Shown piece by piece: positions 32,456 to 44,936 of a stretch of DNA of 64,000 nt (its first letter is position 1; each line of letters opens with the position of its first letter). The stretch lies in NCBI GenBank assembly GCA_028571685.1, contig CM053162.1, forward strand, positions 7,878,001 through 7,942,000, read 5' to 3'. The position numbers and the translations under genes were made by a program. This DNA comes from Heterohyrax brucei (lineage: Eukaryota; Chordata; Mammalia; Hyracoidea; Procaviidae). The notes under the pieces are model-generated. The model did no database searches, was not told where the DNA came from, and was given only the letters and a program-made list of their open reading frames with translations.

Positions 32456-34078
32456 CTCTATTTTGGGTGTATAAATGCTTAATATGATTATGTTCTCCAG
32501 TTGTTTTGACCATTTAAACTGTACACAGTGTTGTTTCTTACCCACTGTGGTAAATTTTACATTATTTTTTTATCAGAAATTAATGTTCCCACTCACACTC
32601 TTTTTGAATGTTTGCTTGGTATATATTTTTCCATCCCTTTGAGTTTCAGTTTGTTTGCATCTTTGTCTAAGGTGTGTGTCTTGTGGAAAGCATATTGATT
32701 AATGGCAGTTTTTATCCATCCTGCTACTCTTTTTCTCTTTATTGGTGGATTTAACTCATTTACATTCAGCATAATTGTTAATAGGTATGAATTTTGTGCT
32801 ATCATTTCAGCAGCTTTTTTGTGTGTTGTTGACAGTCTTTATTCCACTTAATTTTCTACTCTGCATTGTTTTTTAATTTGATTTATTTATTACCGTAAAT
32901 GAATAAAATTTCTAACATTCATCAGTTATCTATGATAAACTCTCATTTTATATTTGCTAAGACTTCTTGGTTTTGTTTCTTATTTTGCTGTATAGGATTG
33001 CTAATTTCCTTTGTGTTTACCGTAATATTTACCACTGTTATTCTAAATTGAAATCAGTTTTTAATTAATTTCTATCTCCTTGACTTCCTTCCCATATGAA
33101 AGAACTATGGCTACATTATTTAGTCCCAGTTTTTGAAGTAGTGTTGTCATGTTTTATGCAGTGACATCTCTGTTTCCCTATTTTTACTGTTTTAGTTTTG
33201 ATTTATTTTTGTAGTTTCACTACCTCGGTTGATACTAGATCCTCTGGTCTACACTGTCTTGTTGAGTTTTTATCTGATGTTACTGATTTTCTAATTGAAC
33301 AACTTCCTTCAGTATTAGAATTTCTTTTCCGTGTTTTGCATAGTCTCTAAACTTCTGTTTGTTTGGGAATTTCCTAATTTTTCCATCATATTTGAGCTAA
33401 AATTTTGCAGGATATACAATTTTTGACTGGCAATTTTTTCCTTGAAGGCTTTGTATATGTCATCATGTTGGCTTCTTGTCTACACGGTTTCTGATGAGTA
33501 GTACAAATTTAGTCTTATTGACTCTCTGTAGGTTATTTTTTGTTTAACCCTAGCTGTCTTTAAAAGTATCTCTTTGTTTTATCATTAGTGTTGGCAAGTT
33601 TGATTATAATATGTCTTGGTGTCTTTCTTTTGGAATCTGCTTTGTGTGGAATTTTGATGAGCACTTCGGATAGGTATCTTATATTTTATGATCTCAGGGA
33701 AATTTTCTGTCAACAAATCTTAGACGTCTAATTCTCTTCATATTTCCTGTTATCCCTGTCTATTCTGGTGCTTCAATCGTTCATAAATTGTTACTTTTAA
33801 TATAGAGTCTCAATAACTCTTAGTGTGTCTTAATTTTTTAATTCTTTTATCTGCTTTTTCCTCAAATATGTTTGTGTCAGTTGCTTGATCTTCAGTCTCA
33901 CTAATTCTGCATGCCATTGGCTCAATTCTGCTTCTTTGACTTCCTATTGAATTGTCTTATTCTGTAATTTTATTGCTAATCTGCTGAATTTCAGATTGTT
34001 GCTGCTTAAATATTTCCTGTAGCCTGTTTATTTTTCATTATGATCTGCTGTACTTTGCCTGATTTCATTCGTGATATC

Positions 34079-34400
34079 TTTAAGAGTTATAAATATTATA
34101 TTATATATTATAAATATATTGTTTTGTATTCTATTTGCAAAAATTCCAGGATATCCTCTTCATCTGGAACATTTTTTGATTCTTTGTTGGGAGTTTTATG
34201 AAGACATAGTGGTCTACTTCCTTAAATGGTTTGACATTGACTAGTGTCTCTGAACCATCAGAAAGTTGTTGTAATTTATTTATATTTGCTCATGATGCTC
34301 TTATATACATACATACATTATTTTGTTTTTAATACATGTGATTAGTTTGATTACTGGAACCTTAAAAAAACTAATGTTCTGTCACTAGGTGGATAAAGCT
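34079..34400. repeat. AT-rich stretch in the old L1
   Basis: Short TATA/ATTATA repeats (34085-34120) and an ATACATAC run (34305-34318) within decayed L1 sequence. No gene or regulatory signal is apparent. Confidence 0.5.
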
Positions 34401-35385
34401 GTTACTAGGGACACAGGCCCAGGCATCAATTTACTTTTCTTGTGGTATTCAGCTCAGGAGCCTGGGTGGTCAGCTGCCAAGTGTGTGGTGCCTGCTCTTT
34501 CCTAGAGTTACAGCTGTAGAAGGGAGATTAGTGTAGGTGCATGTTGCTAATTGCATCTGCTGAGAAATGAAGAGGGAGGACAGCTGTCTGTGTATAGGCA
34601 AAGGGTCTGTTTCTGCCCTGAGTTCCTAGCTCATGGGTACCTGAAGACCTTTTCTCTTCACCCTCAACTTGTTAAATTGTTCCATCTCTATGTCCAGGAC
34701 AATATCTCAGGGTACATATCAGGGGTCTCACTTCTGAACCAGATAGAGAGTCAGAGTTTGGTGCCTGGTGCAATGCAGAGGTGTCAAGGAAAGGCTGGAG
34801 AAAGCGAGAGAGGCTTAGCCTGATGGAAAGTTTTAGATTCACATGAATCTGCAAACAGTTTTTGATGCTCAAATGGGAATCTTCTGTGATTCTGCTGGCA
34901 CAACTGCCTAAAACTCAGCTTCCCCACTGAGAAAAATGCTCTCTGAAAGCTGTTGCTTCATTTCCCATGCTGGCAGTAACAGATACTCCTATGGGTTGCT
35001 GATTCCCACGGGGCAAAATCTAGTTGCTCTAGGTGCTTCTGGACCTATTCTCCTCTCCTTGTGACTCAGTCCAATCTCTCAGTTTTCCCCTTCATGTTCA
35101 GGGCTCCTACAACGTCCTATATAATCCATTCATTGTTTTTCTGGATCTTTGTTGTTAAAGGGATCAGAGGACTCATGTGGCTCCTCTTGTCATCTTAGCC
35201 CTGGCTAGGCTGATAATTTTTCAAACCATCAAGCTCTGGTCCCTTTTAGAACATTTGATTTCTCAATTTATTCCCTTTTGCATTTTACTATAGGCAACAA
35301 GAAGTCAGGTTGCATCTTCAGCATTTTGCTTAGAAATCTCCTCAGCTAAATATCTGATTTCATCACTGTGATCATTCCTGTTGTG

Positions 35386-35930
35386 TGGCAACTTGGCTCT
35401 GCTGTGATTCTCAGCGGCAGTTAAAATCTAGTTTAGTAGTTGTATAATGAAATGATCACTTCCCTAATGAGATTTGATATAATGTGATTGCCTCCATGAT
35501 GGGATCTTTTGTGAGATGCCAAACATGTGAAAGAGAGTTTCCTTGGGAATGTAGCCTGCATCCAAATATAGGTGGGCTTTTTGGCAAGGTTTGTGGGCTT
35601 TTACTCCTACTGGATCCTGCAGCTGGTTCCCATTCATTCGACTTCTGGTTCCTGGGATACAAGCTATCACTTTGCACGCTGTCTTTATGGCCAGTTATGG
35701 GATTCACTGGTCTTTGCACCCTGTGACCCAGAGCCCTGCATCTGACTTGCTGATCTTTGGATCACTAGCCCATTGTACTATGTGAATCAGTAGAAGCTTT
35801 CGCCTTGACTCACAGACTTGGGATGTTTCAGCCTCTACAAGTAAGCCATTTCCTTAGTGTAAGTCTCTGTGTATATATTTACACACTTGACTGGTTTTGC
35901 TTCTCTACATAAGCCAGCCTAAGATAATTA
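35386..35930 (+). repeat. ERVL-like LTR fragment
   Basis: It shares layout with 37522-38045: a start with '..ggcaacttggct', a middle with 'ctgacttgctgatctttgga', then 'gacttgggatgtttcagcct', a TATATATTT box and an end at 'cttctctacataagccagcc'. Comparison with the other copy, which is followed by a tRNA-Leu-type primer site, identifies it as an LTR. It is old; the ends are not defined by a duplication. Confidence 0.5.
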
Positions 35931-37079
35931 TTTACAAGTTCTACTTTCAACAAAACATTCAAACACATTTCAGCCAAGTATGCCACCACTTTACAACAAT
36001 GATAGGATTGCCTTTCCTTCAGTGTCCTATAACATATTTGTCATTTTCTTTCAAGGCCTCATCAGAAGAACATTAATATTTAAATTTCTAGCAACATTCT
36101 CTTTATGATTATATATGTATTCTTTGAGATAACAGAAAAGTTCTTTGCAGTTATACTCAGTTCTTTCTAAGCCCTTGCTAGAATCACCTTTAATTTCTAA
36201 TTCTGTTAATTATCTCTTTAAGATACTGCTACACTTTTTACTAACAAGCACCCCAAAACTCTTCTAGCTCTTACTCATTACCCAGTTCTAAAGCCACTTC
36301 TACATTAGGTATTTGTTTTAGTAATAAACTACTTCCCAGTATCAAAATCTATAACTGTTTATGAGAACTGCCATAATACTATAACCTGGGTGGTTTATAA
36401 GAAATTTATTGTCTCACAGTTCCACAGGGTCTGTTGGAAGGACCATATTCTCTCTGAAGCCTCTAGGAGAAAGCTTTTTCTCTAAGTGTCTGGTAGCTCA
36501 AGGCTTCCTTGGGCTGCAGCTATCACATGATTTCATCACATAGCCATCCTATATGCCTGTCTGTCTCCTCTCTTATATTAGGATGCCACTGTGATTGAAC
36601 TAGGACCCTTTCTACCTCATACTAACTTAAATGATAATATCTTCAAATAATCTACAGATAGCCCTTGACTTATGATGCATTTGTTATGATAAACCACACT
36701 TTCATTCATGATTTTTAAAATTTTACCATTTATTTTTTGTACATCTTATAATCTGCACTACATACAATGTCTCAGTAGGTAATTTACTTACTTTATCATT
36801 CTCAGATGTTCATTTGCAGATATTTAATGTTATGATTTACTGCTCAAAATACTACTGTGTGGCAGGATATGGCAATAGCAATGAATGCTGAAAAAGAAAT
36901 AAACGAGAGAGAGAGAATGAGATTTGACTTACCTCAGTGCCAAATTATCATAGAGTTGGCAGAACAGAATCTTATCGTAAGTTGGGAACTACTTTCATTT
37001 TCAAACAAGATCATGTTCACAATCACCAGAGTTTAGGACTTCAGCAGATCTTCTGAGGGGAAATAAATCAGTCCCTTAA
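35931..37079. other. Mostly unclassified; old repeat at 36360-36610
   Basis: No gene is seen. 36360-36610 ('cctgggtggtttataagaaattt' onward) resembles a placental-wide repeat and is related to 1-170 and 40626-40860. The remainder is AT-rich and shows only short chance frames. Confidence 0.4.
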
Positions 37080-37290
37080 CAGTGGGCTTTTGACTCAGAG
37101 GACCGGGGTTTAAATCTTGATCGTTTCACCTATTAGCTTTATGACCTCCCATAAATAGTTTAACCTCTCTGGCTAATTCTCCTGCACACAAAGGAGGATA
37201 ATAATGTTGTAAACTCATAATTTCTTAATAAGTTTTAGACAAGATAATCCCTGTAAACAATGACATATGGCTAACATATAATAAATAAAT
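37080..37290 (+). mobile_element. MIR element
   Basis: The order 'ggtttaaatcttgatc', 'tagctttatgacct', 'agtttaacctctctgg', then 'ggataataatgttgta' follows the mammalian MIR core and tail in sense orientation. It is diverged, as expected for this ancient family. Confidence 0.7.
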
Positions 37291-37521
37291 GCTTTTTAGA
37301 AAATCATCACAGAGCAAATACTGTGAGTTAACTTGAAAAACAGAGTTAAAAATCAAGATTTTCTAAAAAATGAAAAGTCCTGAATCAGTTCCTGTGCCTA
37401 CAATATAATACAGTACCACAAACTGGGTGAATTCAAACTACAGGAATTTGGTCTTTCACAGTTACGAAGGCCAGAGTCTGACACCAAGGAGATCACAAAG
37501 CTGTACTCTGAAGGCCCTATG

Positions 37522-38045
37522 GTGGTCAGGATTCTGTCAACTTGGCTACTACATTTTTGGCTGCTGTATCAAGTGACAGGGTAGAGCCTGTGGTGGCTTT
37601 CCTCTCGTCTCTCTGCCTTCCACCACCTACTTCCTTTCTGCTTAGGTTGCTGGCAGTTCCTGCTCACTTCTGGCGTCTGGTTCCTGGACCTGACCTAGCA
37701 GCTGTTGGATTCATCAACGCTTACAGCTGGCACTTGAGAGTTCTGTTTCCTGACCTGCCAATCCTGGGTTTGCCAGCCTCTGCAGCTCCATGAGTCAGTA
37801 GAGACCTTGTAGTCTCACCACCAGCTTGGGACCCACCTACCTACACAACCAGTGTGTGACCTAGAACTCTGGTCTCTGACCTGCTGACCTTGGGTTCACC
37901 AGCTCCCGTGGTCATATGAAGCTTGTGCCAGGACTTGGGACGTCAGTTTGTACAACTGCATGAGCTGTTTCCTTTATATATAAATCTTTCCTCGTACCTG
38001 TATGTGTTACTGATTTTGCTTCCCTAGAATACCAAGCCTAAAGCA
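37522..38045 (+). repeat. ERVL-type 5' LTR
   Basis: It ends 'ccaagcctaaagca', and 3 nt later a tRNA-Leu-type primer site TGGTACCAGGAGTGG begins (38049-38063), which is diagnostic of ERVL/MaLR elements. A TATATATAAA box lies near 37975. The copy at 35386-35930 has the same block order. Confidence 0.65.
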
Positions 38046-38048
38046 ATT

Positions 38049-39045
38049 TGGTACCAGGAGTGGCTCTAGGGAAACAAAAGTGTAAAAATGAATCCTTGCA
38101 AATGGTTCTCTAGTCTGGTTAATATTAACACTGTTGCTAACACTGCTCCTACCAGTAAACAGTGCCGAGCTAGTCCTTGGGCTGATGTGGTGGTCGCCAA
38201 AGCCAAGTGCCGTCGAGTCGGATCCGTACACATCTGCAAAATAGTACACCAATAGATCAGATATTGGTGAATGGTGATGCTCAGGGTGAAAGCATGTGTG
38301 ATAACTTTTCAAAATTATGTGAGGATAAGAAGTATAGGGAATTTGGTTGGTTGGTCCTACTTGTATTAGACAAATTGGCAAAAGAAAGAGATGAGCTCAG
38401 GGCTTTGGAAAAAGCTCTCACGCTGTGTAAGAGACCTTAAAGCTTCCACCTGTGCTTTAAAAGAAAACTTTATCACCTGTAATGACAGAGCCAGTACTGT
38501 CGAAAGCTAAACACAGATGCTAGTCATGAAAGTGTCAGAATTGCAACGCCAGCTCAATTACCAATCTCAAGAGGTATCTGAAGTTAAATTGAGGGCATTA
38601 ATTGGGAAAAAATGGGATCCTGAAACTTGGAATGGGGACACATGAGCAGACGATAAGCAAGCTGGAGACAAGGGGCCCTGACACTGAGTGAATCTCTCCT
38701 GCCAGCAGAACTACACCCATGTGAAGGGATTACTTCATGTTTGTCTGCTAAACCACGCTGCCCAGGAAAACCCTTATTCTCTCCACTCCAGTCTAATGAG
38801 ATTAGATGTAGCCCAGCTGCCTCTAAAGAGCCCCTACCTCAGTCATTGCCTGGGGCCTGGCCTGAGGCAGGTGCTTTACAGGACCATGCTGAGGGTTCTA
38901 AAAACACTTCCACACTAGGAATTTTGGCTTCTAGACCTATAACTAGATTTAAGTTCCAGCTAGCCCCAAAAGGTAAAGTACAAAGTATGATCCAGGAGAC
39001 ACGCTATATTCCAAAGGAACTGCTTGACTCTTCTAATACATATTA
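38049..39045 (+). pseudogene. ERVL-like gag remnant
   Basis: After the primer site, discontinuous frames encode gag-like pieces, for example a helical, charged segment around 38300-38435 ('LDKLAKERDELRALEKAL') and a later frame at 38741-39046. Stops and a SINE scrap (38198-38226) break it. The residual coding looks like the N-terminal coiled-coil part of an ERVL Gag. No protease or pol follows; the sequence switches to a MaLR interior at about 39046. Confidence 0.5.
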
Positions 39046-40100
39046 ACAGAATTCGGTACCATGAGAGTGAGGTGCTGCTCTAACAAATACATAGAATGTG
39101 GAAGCCATTTTGAAATTGTGAATGGACAGAAGATTCAGAAGGAACCCACGAGAACTGTTGATAATGAAGAAGGTGTGGATGGTGAGAATCAAGCAGCAGA
39201 GGACTGGTGGCAGCAGCAGTAGTAGCAGCAGAACCAGAGGCAGTGCTGGAACCAAACCATGGAGCAAGAGAGTTAAGTACCTGTGCACAGAGGTTTCTCG
39301 GCAGACAGTGGTGCCTCTGGGCACTCAAATCAGTAGAGCTAGCCTTGCTGACCCATGGAGTGAGAGAGTGGAGGGCCTTTGTGCAGGAGGTGCCTCTGTG
39401 GACTTGAATCAGCAGAGCTACAGAGCTTTGGAACACTTGCACCAGCGGGGCATGTGTGCGCCTGAGGTCCAGGCCATGCAGCAATAGGAAGCAGAAGTTG
39501 AAGAGACAAACAGCATGAGAAGCTGAACTGCCCCAGTCTCCAGAGGTATGGCCATGATCTCAGGGGGCTCAAAGAGTTGAGCCAGGGCTTTCTGTGTTTG
39601 TAAGAGTGGAATTGCCACTCAGCTGGGCTTAGGGTGCCCCTAAAGCTGATGGGGCAGAGTTGCTGTCCAAGGGGGCCTTCCTAATCAGAGTCGTAGAACA
39701 GGGCCAGGAGTCTCCACTGAAAATCCAGAGTGTGGCCAATATCTAGAATCTGGAGGGCAAAGCTATTCTGTAAGATGTTTCACAAAACGGAAGCTTATAT
39801 TCAAAGTTTTGAGGGTTGATGTAATGTGCTCTGCTGATTTGCCTGTTGCCTGTTAATGCCTTCTTTCCCTCCAATTCTCCCATTTGTAATGGAATGTCTA
39901 ACTTGAGCCTGTTCTGTCATCAGACCTTTGGAAACAGATACCTCGTATTCTAGGTTTCATACACGTAAAGAAATTTTTTAATTCTGGATTTGAAAGTGAT
40001 TTAAGACTTCTGTTGTATCAGGTGGACATGATTTTGCTATGATGGGACGAATGTGTTACATGTTTCAAAGTTGTGATCCTGGGGATGCCAAAGAGTGAGA
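39046..40100 (+). mobile_element. MaLR internal region lacking its own 5' LTR
   Basis: It starts with a primer-site-like 'cggtaccatgagagtgaggt' followed by 'gctgctctaacaaatac', the standard beginning of MaLR interiors, and runs directly into the MaLR LTR at 40101. No MaLR 5' LTR precedes it; ERVL gag sequence abuts it instead. Short frames (39122-39487 and antisense) are not conserved coding. Confidence 0.65.
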
Positions 40101-40623
40101 TGTCATGGATTGAATTGTGTCTTCCCAAAAATACTTGTAGCCATGTGGCAGAGCCATGATTCCCAATATTTTATGATTGTCCTCCATTTTGTGATTTTGC
40201 TATGCTGTATGTTAAAGGATTAGGATGGGACTGTAAATCCCTTCATATGATCTCTCCCTGCTCCACTGTTAGGGAGTTTCCTTGGAGCATGGCTTGCACC
40301 ACCCTTAATCCTTTCATCCTACAAGAGATAAAAGGAAAGGGAAACAAGCAGAGAATGGGGAACCTCATACCATCAAGAAGGAAGCACCAGGAGAAGAATG
40401 CATCCTTCAGACCTGAGATTCCTGCCAAGATGCTCCCTGCACAAAGACTGATGCAATGCAAGGACTTTTCCTCCAGAGCTAACAAGGGGGCAAGCTTTCC
40501 CCTGGAGCAGACATCCTGAATTTGGACTTGCAGCCTTATGGACTGGCTAAGAATCAACTTCCTTTAGTTAAAGCCATCCACTTTGTGGTATGTCTGTTAG
40601 AGCAGCCCTAGCTGACTAAAACA
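40101..40623 (+). repeat. MaLR-type 3' LTR
   Basis: 523 bp, TGTCATGG to CTAAAACA, same family as the solo LTRs at 30712, 44937 and 46351. It directly follows MaLR internal sequence, so it is a 3' LTR rather than a solo one. Confidence 0.8.
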
Positions 40624-40862
40624 GTTGTGAAGGCCAGAGTCTGACATCAAGGAGTTCACAGAGCTCTACTCCCTCTGAAGGCCCTAGAGAAGAATCATTA
40701 ATTGCTTTTTTCCAATTTCTGGTGGTTCCAGAAGTTCCTTGACTTGTGGCTGTATACCTCAAATCTCTTGCTTTTGTCTTCACATGAACTTCATCTCTGA
40801 CTGTATCATCTCCTCTGTCTCTAGCCATTGGACCTAGGGCCAACTTGTATAATACAAGGCTA

Positions 40863-40992
40863 TTAACTCAGTTACATGTGCAACTAACCAATATGTTGGC
40901 AGTTTGAATCCACCAGCCACTCCTTGGAAACCCTTTGAGGCAGTTCTATTCTGTCCTGTAGGGTGTCAGAATCAACTTGACCAACAGGCTTT
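40863..40992 (+). mobile_element. Diverged tRNA-derived SINE
   Basis: A B-box-like 'cagtttgaatccaccagcc', the 'actccttggaaacc' body and 'ggcagttctattctgtcc' match the SINE at 18839-19003. The A-box end is worn. Confidence 0.75.
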
Positions 40993-41019
40993 TTATTTTC
41001 TATAATTCCCTCTATTATA

Positions 41020-41300
41020 GGTACTACACTATTCGCAAGAGCCAAAAGGTGTAAACAACCTAAATAACCATCAGCAGATGAATGGATAAACAAAATGTGG
41101 TACACACATACAATAGAGTACTACTCAGCCAGTAGAGGAAATGAAGTCTTGATGCATGCTACAATGTGGATGGAGCTTGAAGACATAATGCTATGTGAAA
41201 TAAGTCAATCAGGAAAGGATAAATATTGTATCATCTCTCTGACATAAAAAGACAAAAAAAAATCAAATGTATAGAGACTAAAATTTATTAGTGGTTACCA
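41020..41300 (+). mobile_element. Old L1 ORF2 C-terminal fragment
   Basis: The text 'tggataaacaaaatgtggta', 'agtactactcagcc' and 'tggagcttgaagacataatg' is the characteristic end of ORF2 and early 3' UTR of ancient mammalian L1s. It is short and diverged from the afrotherian L1s around it. Confidence 0.7.
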
Positions 41301-42319
41301 GGGGCAAGAAGGAAAGGGAAGGAGGAGTATTTCATACGGAATACGAAGTTGTAGTGCATGATTAACGAAAAATAACGTGGATTAAGAGTGGAGTTGCACA
41401 ACTGATTACTATGAGTGCTGTCAATAAGCTGTACATCTATAAAAAGTTGAATCGATAAAAGTTCTGATAGACTTATTTATAACAACAGCAAAAGATAATA
41501 AAAAGAGTAACTTCTGAGGCTGCTTGTTTGCAACCAAACATTTCATGGCATTTGGTTTCTCTGATTTGGAAGTTTAGGGTCATGATTTCATGAAATTGTC
41601 CAGTTAAGTCGCCTAATACTGTGTTTAGTGTTTCTGTTCTACATCCTAATGTGGTTCCTGGAGTCTTAAAAGCTTGAAAGTGGCCATCCAAGAAAACAAC
41701 TGTCCTCTGTTCACCAGGAGAAACAGAGAGAGGGAAGGCTAAGAAGAGGAGATGGAATGTGTGGCTAACTGCCTCCAGGCACAACTGCCTCCTTTGCCAT
41801 GAGACTAGAACTGGATGGTGCCCAGTTCTCACTACAGAACATTCTGATCAAGATTCTGTAGGGCAATCCTCATCATTAGAGGGAACATGCAGACAAGGAT
41901 TACAAATTTTCATGTACTCCAGACTATCTGGAACCATAAAGGCTGGATGAATAACGATACAATTGCCCTAAGATAATCTTCCAATTTTAAGCCAAAAATA
42001 TCCCCTGAAGTCTTCTTAAAACCAAACAATATTTTAGCTTAACTAGTAAAACTATCTGTCTTGAATATTATGTTTTTTAAAGAACTATATATATGGGATA
42101 GCATCAAGAAGAACAATTTGAAAGATTGCATGAAAACATTAGGGAACTGTGAGTTTATGCTAAAAGGAAAGGAAACCCCAAACCAAGTCCACTGCCATCA
42201 AGACAGTTCTGAAGAATAAGTCAGAAAAAGGGTGAGAATGTTCATACAACTACAAGAATGTAATGAATGTCAGTGAATTATGAAAAAAATGAAATGGTAA
42301 TTGGTTTCTAAGACTTGTT
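41301..42319. other. Unclassified repeat-poor stretch
   Basis: No gene is recognised. A block around 41650-41900 ('gagtcttaaaagcttgaaag', then 'agaactggatggtgcccag') faintly resembles LINE 3' UTR text. A 25-bp SINE scrap may sit near 42180-42205. Open frames on the minus strand (41473-41832) have no domain signature. Confidence 0.4.
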
Positions 42320-42600
42320 TTCAATTTCACTGTGTTTTAGGTGAAAGTATGCAGCACAAATTAATTTTTGTTCAATAATTTATATACTTACTTTTTTGTG
42401 ACATTGATTTCAATCCCTGCAATCTGTCAGCACTCTCTCCTTCCTCTCATCCTGAGTTATGCCTAGTTTTCTTGTCTCTTCCTGACTTCCTATCTTTATT
42501 TTTAGACAGGTGTTGACCATTTGATAACTCCTCAGTTCAATCAAGTATCTTGCTCACATATGCTATTGTTCATTTTATAGACATGTCTAAACTCTGACTC
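42320..42600 (-). mobile_element. L1 3' UTR fragment (minus strand, older type)
   Basis: Block order ('gtgaaagtatgcagca', 'gcactctctccttcc', 'tgacttcctatcttt', 'atgtctaaactctgactcc') parallels 51100-51380 and 63720-63920. It is diverged and truncated. Confidence 0.6.
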
Positions 42601-43857
42601 CCCTAGCTGTCTGTCGGCTTGTCATACTATGGGGGCTTGCATGTTTCTGTGATGCTGGAAGCTGTGCCACAGGTATTCAGTTACCAGCAGGGTCACCCAT
42701 GGTGAACAGGTTTCAGCTGAGCTACCAGACTAAGAGACTAGGAAGAAGTACTGAGCGTCTACTTCTGAAAAGAATTAACCAGTGAAATCTCATGAAGAAC
42801 AGTTGAACACTGTCAGATAAAGTACGAGAAAATGAGCCCCCAGGTTGGAAGGCACTCAGAAAATGACTGGGGAAGAGCTGCCTCCTCAAAGCAAAGTTGA
42901 CCTTAATGACATAGATGGACCTTCATTTGCTGATATGGCATGACCAAAAATGAGAAGAAACAACAGCAAACACCCGTTAATAATCAAATGTGGAATGTAC
43001 AAAGTATGAATTTAGGAAAATTGGAAATTGTCTAAATGAAGTGGAATGCATAAATGTCAATACGCCAGGCAATAGTGGCCTGAAATGGGCGAGTATTGCC
43101 ATTTTGAGTTAGACAATCATATGGCCTGCTATGTGTTTCTTGTCAAAAAGAATATTTCGGGATCTGTCCTGAAGTACAATGCTTGCAGTGACAGGATAAT
43201 ATCCACTTGCCTACAAGGAAGTCCAGTTACTACAACTATAATTCAAATTTATGTGTCAATTACTAAGGCCAATGATGAGGAAATAGAAGACTAGAAACAA
43301 AGAAGAAGGATTGCTAGTTGGAAAATATGGCCTTGGTGATAGAAATGATGGTGGAGATCACATGACAAAATTTTGCAAGACCAACGACTTCTTTATCATA
43401 GATACATTTTTTCACTAACACAAATGATCACTATACACAAGAACCTCACTGGATGGGAAACACAGGAATCAAATCAACTACATTTGTGGAAAAAGATGAT
43501 AGAAAACCTCCATATTAGCAGTCAGAACAAGACCAGGTACTGACTATGGCAAAGACCACCAGTTGCTCATGTGCAAGTTCAAACTGAAACTGAAGAAAAC
43601 TAGAAGTTCACAGAAGTGAAAGTATGACCTCCCTGAATATCCCACCTGAGTTTAGAGACTATCTCAAGAGCTGATTCTGTGTAGAATAATAATGACTGAA
43701 GACCAGATATATTGTGAAATGATGTCAGACATCACCCATGAACAAAGCAAGAGGTCTCTAAAAACAGGAAAGAAAGAAAACACAAAATTGGATATCAGAA
43801 GAGACTCTAAAAATTGCTTTCAAATGTCAAGCGGCTAAAACAAAAGGAATTGAAAGT

Positions 43858-44354
43858 GGGGCCTTTGGCCAGCCCAACTCCATCTTGCTACAAACAGTAT
43901 TTAAGACAACCATGTTATAAACATTAAGTCCTGAGCTTGATTTTCCCTCATCCGTAAGAATTTATTTTGGACTGATCATAAGTCACACGGCTACTCTTTC
44001 CTCTTAGAAACATTGATTAACTGTTCTGTTTATACTCTCAGTTATTCTCTAAGACTACTGAGCTGAATCACCAGGTAGTTTGGATGATTATCAAACCCCA
44101 ACTTGTTGGAGCCACGGAGACCCCCACAAAAAAGTGTTGAAACATTGAAAGAATTAGTTGCATGGACCAGGAAATATGCTAACTAGCATCCCCACCCTTA
44201 ATCAACCTATATAACCTCCAGGCTTAGCCTATGTATGCAGGCAAGCTTTGGAGGAAGTGATTCCCCCTTTGCCTCTTGTGTGTTGGCACTCAGTAAATGT
44301 CCTCATTTAATCACCTCACCTCCTGTCTCAGTATTGGCTTTGTGGATAGGTGTC
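43858..44354 (+). repeat. LTR-like insertion in the RTE
   Basis: RTE coding text stops near 43855 and resumes near 44370. The 500-bp insert begins 'tggggcctttggcc', has a 'ctatataacctcc' TATA-like box at about 44210 and a T/C-rich R-U5-like end, and finishes near 'ggataggtgtca'. This is compatible with a class I solo LTR. No target duplication was found, so boundaries and class are tentative. Confidence 0.45.
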
Positions 44355-44666
44355 ATGGATCTGCAGTTGAGGTTACAAAATGACAAAGTAAAAGAACCAA
44401 ACAGAAGATTTGAAAGATCAGCTCGAGAACACAAACTAAAATATCATAATGACTTGTGCCAACAGGTAGAAATAGAAAACCAAAAGGGAAGAACACATTC
44501 TGTGTTTTTTAAGCTGAAAGAATTGAAGAAAAAATTCAAGCCTCAAGTTGCAGTAGTAAGGGATTCTATGAGGAAAATATTAAACAACTCAGGGAGCATC
44601 AAAATAAGATGGAAGGAATACACAATCATTATACCAGAAAGAACTGGTGGATGTTTAGCCATTTGA
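44235..44666 (+). pseudogene. RTE linker-region coding remnant
   Basis: The in-frame part from about 44370 ('VKEPNRRFERSAREHKLKYHN' through 'KLKELKKKFKPQ' and 'GSIKIRWKEY') is the segment between endonuclease and reverse transcriptase of the RTE protein. The first 40 or so codons of this frame are LTR-like insert, not RTE. The longest surviving RTE open stretch here, but truncated on both sides. Confidence 0.65.
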
Positions 44667-44936
44667 AGAAGTAGGATATATGATTAGGAACTGATGGTAT
44701 TGAAGGAAGAAGTGAAAGCTGCCTTGGAGATACTGGCAAAAAATGAGGTTCACAGGAACTCACGGAACGTCAACTGAAATATTTCAACAAATGGATGCAG
44801 TGCTAGAAGTGCTTACTCATCTATGCCATGAAATTTGGAGGATAGCTACCTGGCCAGCTAGCTAGAAGAGATCTATATTTATGCCTATCCCCAAGAAAGG
44901 CAACCCAGCCAAATGTGGAAATTACCGAACAATATC

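Larger units (their letters stand above)
26840..35215 (-). mobile_element. Third L1 LINE, minus strand, split by three insertions
   Basis: The ORF2 C-terminal region starts near 26850 (left edge), the reverse transcriptase covers 27990-30450, the rest of ORF2 runs to about 33100, and ORF1-like and 5' UTR sequence extends to about 35215 ('cttgtcatcttagccctggc', an L1 5'-end type). It is interrupted by a retrocopy (28313-29987, which itself contains a plus-strand L1 3' end), by a MaLR LTR (30712-31235) and by a 35-bp SINE scrap (32421-32455). It is older and more decayed than the two L1s to its left. No ORF survives; the 3' UTR is not seen next to it. Confidence 0.7.

Noticed and set aside
34551-35215. 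Possible exon in the region around 34550-34870
   Set aside because: Position and parallel text at 20700-21700 and 25600-26800 show that it is the antisense 5' UTR of an L1.
37542-37793. Possible small hydrophobic protein
   Set aside because: The frame lies within an ERVL-type LTR and is not supported by splice sites or conservation.
39122-39487. Overlapping sense and antisense frames of 121-134 codons
   Set aside because: They fall in the MaLR interior, where residual coding is not conserved, and are rich in simple GCA/CAG repeats.
43858-44354. Cellular promoter or exon inside the RTE
   Set aside because: A TATA-like box and T/C-rich end are better explained by a solo LTR; there is no coding frame beyond 100 codons that is not RTE.
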